Of a stretch of 52,124 nt of DNA, positions 46,008 to 52,124 are shown one piece after another; the first letter of the stretch is position 1, and each line of letters begins with the position of its first letter. The stretch spans positions 1 through 52,124 of the IMG/VR virus record IMGVR_UViG_3300036791_000069, one strand, 5' to 3'. Source of the DNA: a virus. The notes beneath the pieces were generated by a model. The model did no database searches. It was not told the DNA's origin and saw nothing but the letters and a program-made list of their open reading frames with translations. The position numbers were made by a program, and so were the translations under genes.

Positions 46008-46840
46008 TGGAGTTTGAGCGTCCATTGCGGCTTGAGGTTGCGTACGAAAACGCAATCGATAGACTGTTGATGCAGTTCTTTAAGTTGCCTAAATTTGAAA
46101 CGTGGAACGATGTAATCAATTTGCTCAAGCAATATTCGATGAGTGTCCGAGCATTGTCCGGATTCGCAACTCAATTGGCGGCACGGATGGTAACTGGTGT
46201 ATCCATTCAGAATGCCAATTCGTGGCGGGAAGCGGCAAGAAAGTCAACCAAAGGCTTGACGATCTATCGAATGTTGCGTGAGGAAATGCAGCATCCACGA
46301 ATGCGCGACAGGATGTATTTCTTAATTCAATCCAACGCGCAATTGATATCGACGGTTCCGCAAGTGGTTGCAGAACGGGCGGTACATCATGTGCAGCAAG
46401 AACAGATGAAGGGTAGACGCGCAGAAGACATATTGCATGACCTCCGTCCGTACATGCGTAACCTTAAGGACTGGCAGGTACAACGTATTGCACGGACGGA
46501 GGTCGCCAAGGCAGATACCGCAATTACGCGTACACGCGCCGAAGACATGGATTTGAATTGGTACGTGTGGGAAACGAGTAGAGACGCTAGAGTTAGAGAT
46601 TCGCACAAACGAATGCAGGGAACATTGGTGAACTGGAATGATGCGCCGTCTCCTGAAGCTTTGGTTGGAGAAAAGTCTGTTGGTCATTATCACGCTGGCA
46701 ACATTTATAACTGCCGTTGTGTTGCTTTGCCTGTAGTGGATGTTAGCGATGTACAATGGCCGTCTAAGGTTTACAGCAACGGCAGAATTACGGTCATGTC
46801 TCTTAAGCAATTCAAACACAATGCGGCAATTGCTGCATAG
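46007..46840 (+). CDS. MuF-like minor head protein (SPP1 gp7 family)
   Basis: A 277-aa protein. The first 140 residues are helical. The C-terminal MuF domain reads VQRIARTEVAKADTAITRTR, WYVWETSRDARVRDSHKRMQ, then GHYHAGNIYNCRCVALPVVD. The RTExxxA, D-x-RVRxSH and NCRC blocks are diagnostic. Such proteins associate with the portal and may be ejected with the DNA. No toxin domain is fused behind it, unlike some MuF proteins. Confidence 0.93.
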   Translation: MEFERPLRLEVAYENAIDRLLMQFFKLPKFETWNDVINLLKQYSMSVRALSGFATQLAARMVTGVSIQNANSWREAARKSTKGLTIYRMLREEMQHPRMRDRMYFLIQSNAQLISTVPQVVAERAVHHVQQEQMKGRRAEDILHDLRPYMRNLKDWQVQRIARTEVAKADTAITRTRAEDMDLNWYVWETSRDARVRDSHKRMQGTLVNWNDAPSPEALVGEKSVGHYHAGNIYNCRCVALPVVDVSDVQWPSKVYSNGRITVMSLKQFKHNAAIAA

Positions 46841-46849
46841 GGAGTTGAT

Positions 46850-47032
46850 ATGCCACTTACACAGAAGGGTGAAGAAATCGAGCAGAAGATGAAAGAACAG
46901 TATGGACCGGAGAAAGGCGAACAAGTCTTTTACGCGTCACGTAATGCGGGAACTATTTCTGGTGTCGATAACGCTACTTGTCCGTATTACGATCCTTATC
47001 AGTTGCCTGTGGGTAGCAATAGAACTGAGTAA
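46850..47032 (+). CDS. Small conserved head-module protein, 60 aa
   Basis: GGGAGTTGAT precedes ATG 46850. MPLTQKGEEIEQKMKEQYGP followed by EKGEQVFYASRNAGTISGVD is a short motif known from many phages after the head morphogenesis gene (MPLTxKGxxIxxxMKxxYGxxKGExVFYAS). Function unknown; it may be a small internal head protein. Confidence 0.8.
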   Translation: MPLTQKGEEIEQKMKEQYGPEKGEQVFYASRNAGTISGVDNATCPYYDPYQLPVGSNRTE

Positions 47033-47035
47033 ATT

Positions 47036-47245
47036 GTGCCATTAGTACCTTACCAACGTCGCGTGGTAGACGAACTTAATGAACTGCGTCTTAAACTTGA
47101 AAAGCTTAATCAATTCGTTGAAACCAAAACATTCGACAATCTTCCGTTCGATGAACAAAAACGTCTTCTGAAGCAGTCATCTTTAATGTCTAAGTATGTG
47201 GACGTACTTCAAGACCGAATTGTTCATTTTGAGTTAGAGGATTAA
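47036..47245 (+). CDS. Small helical head-module protein, 69 aa
   Basis: GTG 47036 follows the previous TAA closely. YQRRVVDELNELRLKLEKLN, FDEQKRLLKQSSLMSKYVDV and LQDRIVHFELED form a helical hairpin. This QRVVxExxxLxxKLxKLxxF pattern is a widespread small phage protein with no proven function. No clear ribosome binding site; translational re-initiation from the gene before is likely. Confidence 0.75.
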   Translation: MPLVPYQRRVVDELNELRLKLEKLNQFVETKTFDNLPFDEQKRLLKQSSLMSKYVDVLQDRIVHFELED

Positions 47246-47250
47246 AAGTC

Positions 47251-48615
47251 ATGCCACTAGCCTATTACGGTGTCACACTCCCGGATAAACAGAACTGGGT
47301 GGAAACACCCGAAGGCTATCTTATTTTCAAAAACGCTGTTGTTGGGCGTACTGGATTTCAGACCTATAAGGGATACGAGTTAGATGCTGATGAACTGATG
47401 GAGCAAGGAATCACAGTTAAAGATGACGATGACGTGCAGTTGTACCGTAGTCCTGATGAAGTGTTCTCACCAGCAACCATCGCTAGCTTTGTAGGCAAGT
47501 CGGTAACAGACGGGCATCCTTCGGAATTACTCTCGCTCGAAAATGTCAAGGACCATGAAGAGGGACAGGTTGTCAATGTGCGCCGGGGCGCGGAAGCACT
47601 TGAATCTGGTGACTTTCCGCTAGTTGCGGACCTTATAGTCAAGTCGCATAACCTGATTGACAAAATTAAAGCTGGACTCCGCGAACTAAGTTGCGGCTAC
47701 AATTACCACGTCCTGAAAGATGGGGATGTGATTAAGCAAGTTGACATAATCGGTAATCATATTGCGGTAGTAGAAAACGCCAGAGCAGGACGCGAAGCAG
47801 TAATAGTTGATTCGACACCGGTAACTTCAACTGAGAGGTTCAATATAATGAGTTGGCTAGATACAGTGTTTGCCACCAATCGCAAAGCCAAGCTTGCTTC
47901 GTGGGCAAAAGACGCGAAACCTGAAGATGTTGTTGAAGCTATCGAAGCGCTTGGAAAGCAGCTTGACGAACGCGGCGAAGTTACAACTAAGGTTGTTAAA
48001 TCGGAGAAGAAAGCGGTTGCAACAGACGCTACGGATGCGGCTGATCGCAAGCGGTTCCACGATGCGCTAGATCGTTTCTTTGATGCGTCGGAAGAGGAAG
48101 AGGCGGCAAAAGACGCCGATGTGCAAGCGTTAGCGGATATGTTCAAGTCGAAAGGCAAGGACACTGCCACTGACGAAGAGGAACCGGAGAAGAAAGACAA
48201 GCCTGAAGAGGGTGAGGACGAAGCCGAAGACGGAGAGGAAAAAGAGGGTGAGGATGACGCTGGGGCGTTAACTATTGAACCTTCTGATCGTCCGAAGTCA
48301 GCCGGTCCCGGAACGGATTCCGTAATTGCCGCACGGAAAGAGGGTGCGAGAGAAGTTCTCAAGTTGTTGAAACCTCTCATTGCCAAGAGCGGTAACACGA
48401 AATTGATTGCTGCGTATGACACGGCAGCGAGAGCGGTTCAAGGCAAGTCCAAGAGCAGTTCTGCCGGTGGTTATAGCGCAGTTGCCGAAGCGTCCAGTAG
48501 ACGCGGCAAAGATGCAATGGATTCGATTGAAGAGTCCAACAGCAGCAAAAGGAAAACTGACGAAATCAAAGCGTTGGAGAAGTTGTATTCCGACAGGTTT
48601 ACTGCGCGGCGATAA
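47251..48615 (+). CDS. DUF2213 prohead protease fused to acidic scaffold
   Basis: A 454-aa protein. Residues 1-190 are DUF2213: MPLAYYGVTLPDKQNWVETP, TVTDGHPSELL-like KSVTDGHPS, ELSCGYNYHVLK and IIGNHIAVVENARAGREAVI. This family is thought to be the capsid maturation protease. From about residue 205 on it is scaffold-like: helical, then a very acidic Glu/Asp/Lys stretch (about 285-345), then a Ser-rich helical end. Protease-scaffold fusion is common in such heads; self-cleavage and removal from the prohead are inferred. Confidence 0.85.
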   Translation: MPLAYYGVTLPDKQNWVETPEGYLIFKNAVVGRTGFQTYKGYELDADELMEQGITVKDDDDVQLYRSPDEVFSPATIASFVGKSVTDGHPSELLSLENVKDHEEGQVVNVRRGAEALESGDFPLVADLIVKSHNLIDKIKAGLRELSCGYNYHVLKDGDVIKQVDIIGNHIAVVENARAGREAVIVDSTPVTSTERFNIMSWLDTVFATNRKAKLASWAKDAKPEDVVEAIEALGKQLDERGEVTTKVVKSEKKAVATDATDAADRKRFHDALDRFFDASEEEEAAKDADVQALADMFKSKGKDTATDEEEPEKKDKPEEGEDEAEDGEEKEGEDDAGALTIEPSDRPKSAGPGTDSVIAARKEGAREVLKLLKPLIAKSGNTKLIAAYDTAARAVQGKSKSSSAGGYSAVAEASSRRGKDAMDSIEESNSSKRKTDEIKALEKLYSDRFTARR

Positions 48616-48672
48616 CGTTGCGCCAAGAACTACCTAGATTCAATTAAACGTTCGATTAGAGAGGTTTAGATT

Positions 48673-49245
48673 ATGGGCAGCTTCGGCGGAGTTATTCCTG
48701 TAACAGCTTTGAATCTCGGCTTTCTTGGCAACGTGTCGCGCATCGGGGAACGCGTTATTGCCGCACGTCAAGTATTGTCTACAACTCCAAACCCAATTAG
48801 CTTTGGTCAAGCTTGCGTGATCATTCCTGATGCAACAGGCGGAACATGGCAAAGCATTTCCGATTTTATCGCGGGTGCAGGTACTTTCACTGCTCCAAGA
48901 TTTGCCGGAATTGCTGTGCGCAACGTCAAGACTTATTTAACATACGTTGGGTTGGGTAGTGTGCAGACGCCGCAGATTGGCAATTATGGGCCGGGACAGA
49001 TTGCTGAAGTTTTGGAACGTGGTTCGATTACTGTCAAGATCAACAACGGTACTCCTGCCTCTCAGGGTCCGGTGTATGTAAGAACCGTTGCCAATGCCGG
49101 TATTCCTGCCGGTGTGGTTGGTGGTCTTGAAGCGGTTGCAGACGGTACTAATACTGTGGTTGTTCCCGGTGTGGTGTTTAGGACTGGTGTGTTGGACGCA
49201 AACGGTGTTGCAGAAGTTACGATTCTGAGTCGTACCGCTGCCTGA
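48673..49245 (+). CDS. Head decoration / cement protein
   Basis: A 190-aa beta-rich protein starting with the AGAGAGGTTTAGATTATG leader. FGQACVIIPDATGGTWQSIS, FAGIAVRNVKTY, GQIAEVLERGSITVKINNGT and GPVYVRTVANAG resemble capsid cement proteins that sit between protease/scaffold and major capsid genes and stabilise the shell. The position and the shared start signature, typical of abundant virion proteins in this genome, support that. Confidence 0.82.
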   Translation: MGSFGGVIPVTALNLGFLGNVSRIGERVIAARQVLSTTPNPISFGQACVIIPDATGGTWQSISDFIAGAGTFTAPRFAGIAVRNVKTYLTYVGLGSVQTPQIGNYGPGQIAEVLERGSITVKINNGTPASQGPVYVRTVANAGIPAGVVGGLEAVADGTNTVVVPGVVFRTGVLDANGVAEVTILSRTAA

Positions 49246-49306
49246 TGAGTTAGCAGCGTTTGAAAGCTACAGCTTATATAGATTTGGCCGAAAGGAAACT
49301 TAGATT

Positions 49307-50317
49307 ATGTATCGGAAAAGTCCCTCTCCGTATGCTTTCGATGCTGCTACTTCATCTTCGTTGGCGTTTCTAAACGCTGAACTTGAACTTGCCTCAACAC
49401 AATTGGTTAAACCGCTGTCGTCCATGACACATCCCCGCGATATTACGGTACAGTTTGGCGGGGGAATGCCGGAATATCTGACGGCTTATGCGTCTGATTA
49501 CGGGACCACTGGCGGCAATCAGTACGGTCTACAAGGTACCAACGCTACAGATGTGCCGATGGTTCAAGTTAACGTCTACAAAGGCATCTGGAATACTTGG
49601 GTTTGGCAAGTTGGTTTTGTCATCACGGCAATTGATTTGAAGAAACTCGAAACGGCGAATCGCAGTGGTCAACCTGCCCCGTTCTCTCTGCAATCGATGC
49701 TGGAAGATGGTGTTACGCTGGTGTGGAACAAGGCAATGGAAGTGGTTGTCTACGTCGGATGGTTAGGACAACCGGGACTTGTGAATAATCCCGCAGTTGC
49801 TAGTTCTCTTGCTCCCAATACCGGTACTGGTAGTTCTCGTTTGTGGTCAACGAAGACACCAGCACTAATTCAAGCCGATATCAATCTTGGGTTGGCACAG
49901 GCGGTGACACAATCCGTGTATGCCAACGATGCGTATCCGGATACATTGTTAGTTGATTACAACGCGTACAATACTCTATTTCAACCAATGGTGTTGGGCG
50001 CGGTTGGTGGTTTTGAATCGGTGGGAAGATATCTTGAAGCGAACAACATTGCAAAGGCGAGTGGCGTTGATTTTAAGATCAAGCCGATTGCCAATCCTTG
50101 GGTATCAACTGCTGGTGCTGGTGGCACATCAAGAGCGGTGTTCTATCGCAATGATCCAAACAACGTGTCGATTCGTGCTCCCCAACCACCTCAGAAAGTG
50201 TTCACTGTTCCATCGGTTAAAGACGGCGGCAGCTACGAAACTCTTTTCAACGGTTGCATTGGGCAAGTGCAGTTCAAGCGTAATCAGTCGTTCTACTACC
50301 TTGATGGCATTGCTTAG
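49307..50317 (+). CDS. Major capsid protein (DUF2184 family)
   Basis: A 336-aa HK97-fold protein with an AAAGGAAACTTAGATTATG leader. SLAFLNAELELASTQLVKPL, ITVQFGGGMPEYLTAYASDY, WVWQVGFVITAIDLKKLETA and the end GQVQFKRNQSFYYLDGIA match DUF2184 capsids. No long N-terminal delta domain is present, which agrees with a separate scaffold in the DUF2213 fusion. A terminator follows 32 bases after the stop. Confidence 0.93.
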   Translation: MYRKSPSPYAFDAATSSSLAFLNAELELASTQLVKPLSSMTHPRDITVQFGGGMPEYLTAYASDYGTTGGNQYGLQGTNATDVPMVQVNVYKGIWNTWVWQVGFVITAIDLKKLETANRSGQPAPFSLQSMLEDGVTLVWNKAMEVVVYVGWLGQPGLVNNPAVASSLAPNTGTGSSRLWSTKTPALIQADINLGLAQAVTQSVYANDAYPDTLLVDYNAYNTLFQPMVLGAVGGFESVGRYLEANNIAKASGVDFKIKPIANPWVSTAGAGGTSRAVFYRNDPNNVSIRAPQPPQKVFTVPSVKDGGSYETLFNGCIGQVQFKRNQSFYYLDGIA

Positions 50318-50349
50318 GGAGCAGTTCTAATTAAGGGAGTGTGAGATTG

Positions 50350-50376
50350 AAGGGACTAGCAATAGTCCCTTTTTTC
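50350..50376 (+). terminator. Rho-independent terminator after the capsid gene
   Basis: A 9-bp perfect stem AAGGGACTA / TAGTCCCTT with loop GCAA, then TTTTTTC. It probably attenuates the transcript so that the capsid is made in excess over the neck and tail proteins. Confidence 0.9.
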
Positions 50377-50393
50377 GCCAGATAGGAGTATAT

Positions 50394-50720
50394 ATGTGGG
50401 TTATTTCCGCAAGAACGTTGCATTTTCGTCGGGGAACTGTTGAAGAACACCCCGTTACGCACGAAAAATATTTTGTGCAGACAGAAGAATTCATGCTGGT
50501 TCCAGACTTTCAACATCCCCAAAACGCTGTTTGGGCACCAGATTGGATCAGGGATGAAGACTTGTTCAAGCTGGTGAAGAAAGAGAATAAGAAAGGTGCA
50601 ATGATCTTGCAGGAAACTTCCGAAGGACCACCGGAAGAGGATGAAGAGGAACCAGCGCAAGAAAAGCACAAAGCAGCGGAACCAAAAACAGGTTTGAGAA
50701 ATCCTGTCTGGAAAAAATAG
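50394..50720 (+). CDS. Small virion-module protein with acidic tail, 108 aa
   Basis: AGGAGTATAT precedes ATG 50394. The N-terminal half is a small beta domain (VISARTLHFRRGTVEEHPVT, HEKYFVQTEEFMLVPDF, APDWIRDEDLFK). The C-terminal third is acidic and disordered (GPPEEDEEEPAQEKH), ending NPVWKK. Position between major capsid and neck genes suggests a head-associated protein. No family name can be given. Confidence 0.65.
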   Translation: MWVISARTLHFRRGTVEEHPVTHEKYFVQTEEFMLVPDFQHPQNAVWAPDWIRDEDLFKLVKKENKKGAMILQETSEGPPEEDEEEPAQEKHKAAEPKTGLRNPVWKK

Positions 50721-51449
50721 ATGGCGTATCCGGATTACGATCAAGCGTTACAGAACATTTGGGGATGGGGCGACGAAGACATTGGAATGCTGCCGATGCT
50801 GGCTACAGCGTCCAACATCCTTATCGGCACCAATCCGCCATATTCCGCAACGGATTTTTTCCAGTGGTTCTCCAGCTTCGGAGGAACCCCGGAATATCCC
50901 CTTGGGACGCTCGACGGCAGTTCAAACATGGTTACAGCCGTTTCGGACTTCACAAACCTTGCTGTGGGGCAAGCTGTGGCCGGAATGGGCATTCCGAGCG
51001 GTACGCTGATTGCTGCTTTGGACTCAACAGCCCAAACTATCCAGCTTTCCAATCCGGTGACGTACGCCGGGATCGTGACGTTGACTGTTTACGTTGCTCC
51101 GCTGGTTCCGCTGGCGGTTCTTAATTCATTTATCTATTTGGCAACCAGTTCGATCTTGCAGGTTCGCTATCAGGAAATGTGGTCGTTTGCGATGGCGTTG
51201 TACATCGCGCACTACTTGACGATGTGGCTCAACAGTCAAGGGACGGGTCCAACAGCGACAACCGGGCAGCTTGCGTCACAGGGTTTGGCAATGGGAATTG
51301 CCATTTCAAAACACGTTGGAGATGTGTCGCTAGCATCGCAACCGTTGCGGATGCCGGAACAGTTTGGATCGTGGCAACTGACAACATACGGTCAACAACT
51401 GGCGACTATCGGCATGGCTGTTGGTTCTGGTGCGGTTTGGTTATGGTAA
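50721..51449 (+). CDS. DUF4054-like head-tail connector with inserted beta domain
   Basis: A 242-aa protein directly after the preceding TAG. The two ends (FFQWFSSFGGTPEYP; LAVLNSFIYLATSSILQVRY, MALYIAHYLTMWLN, ISKHVGDVSLAS, WQLTTYGQQLATIG) form the helical adaptor fold of DUF4054 proteins. Between them at about residues 65-130 lies an inserted beta domain (AGMGIPSGTLIAALDSTAQT, IQLSNPVT), similar to the insert in the gene at 609. It would bind the portal and extend the neck. Confidence 0.75.
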   Translation: MAYPDYDQALQNIWGWGDEDIGMLPMLATASNILIGTNPPYSATDFFQWFSSFGGTPEYPLGTLDGSSNMVTAVSDFTNLAVGQAVAGMGIPSGTLIAALDSTAQTIQLSNPVTYAGIVTLTVYVAPLVPLAVLNSFIYLATSSILQVRYQEMWSFAMALYIAHYLTMWLNSQGTGPTATTGQLASQGLAMGIAISKHVGDVSLASQPLRMPEQFGSWQLTTYGQQLATIGMAVGSGAVWLW

Positions 51450-52057
51450 AGGCGACAATCGTAACATCACAATCCGGAGATATCGACGCCTTTAACGCTA
51501 CTGTAGGCACATTGCAGAATACCGCTGTCTACGTGGGGATTCCGGAAGCTGGAACCGGGCGCAAACGGGATACGATTGGACCACACCAGAAGGCGTATGT
51601 GACTAACGCCGGGTTGCTCTATATCCACACTAACGGTTCTCAATTACGCCACATTCCGGCGCGTCCTGTCATCGAACCGGCTATTGAAGCAAATAGATTA
51701 AGAATTGAATCTCTCTTGCATCAAGCAGCGACGTTAGCGTTGGACGGCAAAAAGCGAGAAGCAAATCACAAGGTCAAGATGTGTGGTCAATTCGCTTCCA
51801 ACGCTGCTAAAGCGTGGTTCACTGATCCACGAAACGGTTGGGCGCAAAACGCACCAGATACGATCCGGCGCAAGCTGTCGAAGTTGAAGCGCAAGGGCGT
51901 GAAGGCAAACAAGAAATGGTTGAATGCCAGAACGCTTGTGAACCTTGTTCCGCAGTACATGCCTCTATACGGCACGACTGCATTAGATTCAATTAACACT
52001 CCGCTTATCGATACGGCGCAACTTAGACGGGCAATCACGTACGTGACGAAGTTCTAA
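51443..52057 (+). CDS. HK97-gp10-like neck/minor tail protein
   Basis: A 204-aa protein from ATG 51443, overlapping the previous gene by 7 bases; the open frame runs upstream to 51179 but that part is a shadow. AVYVGIPEAGTGRKRDTIGP, IPARPVIEPAIEANRLRIES, NGWAQNAPDTIRRKLSKLKR and STPLIDTAQLRRAITYV-like NTPLIDTAQLRRAITYV form the gp10/virion-morphogenesis pattern with an R-P-xx-x-PA and a PLIDTxxLRxxITY ending. It probably joins head to tail. The last 20 codons are repeated at the left end of the window. Confidence 0.8.
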   Translation: MVKATIVTSQSGDIDAFNATVGTLQNTAVYVGIPEAGTGRKRDTIGPHQKAYVTNAGLLYIHTNGSQLRHIPARPVIEPAIEANRLRIESLLHQAATLALDGKKREANHKVKMCGQFASNAAKAWFTDPRNGWAQNAPDTIRRKLSKLKRKGVKANKKWLNARTLVNLVPQYMPLYGTTALDSINTPLIDTAQLRRAITYVTKF

Positions 52058-52124
52058 AATGCCATTCTCTATTGCATCTGTTGTTGATGATCCGGCTTTT
52101 GCGCAGTCGTTCGCTATCACTCGC
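51998..52124. repeat. Right copy of 127-bp terminal overlap
   Basis: Identical to bases 1-127. The gene beginning at 52059 is therefore the same as that at 62-427, only its first 22 codons being present here. Confidence 0.95.

Noticed and set aside
47757-48422. 221-codon Ser-rich minus-strand frame
   Set aside because: Antisense of the Glu/Asp/Lys-rich scaffold region, where GAA/GAG codons give Ser/Phe/Leu on the other strand.
51179-51442. Upstream extension of the gp10-like gene
   Set aside because: It overlaps the DUF4054-like coding region, while ATG 51443 overlaps the preceding stop as other genes here do.

Overview
The window is a complete circular genome of a temperate, contractile-tailed bacteriophage (myovirus morphotype), not a piece of a bacterial chromosome. 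Its first 127 bases are repeated exactly as its last 127, so the unique circle is 51,997 bp and the linear break is arbitrary. It falls one base after the stop of a neck gene that is complete at the right end and partial at the left. Shine-Dalgarno sites and sigma70-like TTGACA/TATCGT promoters indicate a bacterial host. The secreted-protein style of the large fiber and its asparagine-threonine repeats suggest a soil bacterium, possibly Acidobacteriota, but that is only an impression.

Layout. (1) 41.9-52.1 kb and 0-16.5 kb, + strand: packaging and virion. The order is small and large terminase, DUF1073 portal, MuF-like head protein, DUF2213 protease fused to an acidic scaffold, cement protein, DUF2184 major capsid and neck proteins. 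It continues with sheath (DUF3383), tube (DUF3277), a -1 frameshifted tail assembly chaperone, a tape measure with a lytic transglycosylase domain, hub, plug, spike, wedge (gp25, gpJ), a DUF2612 protein and two fiber genes. An Acb2/Tad1-like anti-defence candidate of 62 aa sits inside this module. (2) 16.5-26.6 kb, - strand: replication and recombination. It holds a family B DNA polymerase, a sliding-clamp-like protein, zinc-finger proteins, a PD-(D/E)XK nuclease, a conserved protein with RAMP-like features, a DEAH helicase, an AlpA regulator, a DUF669 SSB-like protein and a Sak4-like ATPase. (3) 26.8-29.6 kb, + strand: a primase-helicase and two small membrane proteins. (4) 29.6-35.3 kb: mostly - strand accessory genes (DUF932 and zinc-ribbon proteins) flanked by long noncoding regions rich in repeats. 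(5) 35.3-42.6 kb, + strand: tyrosine integrase, superinfection-immunity membrane protein, small membrane proteins, an orphan cassette between terminators, an excisionase-like protein and a VRR-NUC nuclease.

The most unusual element is a noncoding array at 22,461-22,860, between the helicase and the RAMP-like gene. It has five tracts of 10-13 degenerate pentamers (CCNNA on +, TNNGG in the transcript), 56 units in all, separated by AT-rich spacers. I know of no described phage element like it. Other items of interest are a family of 17-bp asymmetric sites around the accessory block that resembles phage stoperators, a translation-start signature shared by abundant virion genes and one orphan gene, and a zinc-finger gene that appears split by an amber codon and a frame change. 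I could not identify an endolysin or a classical CI-type repressor.
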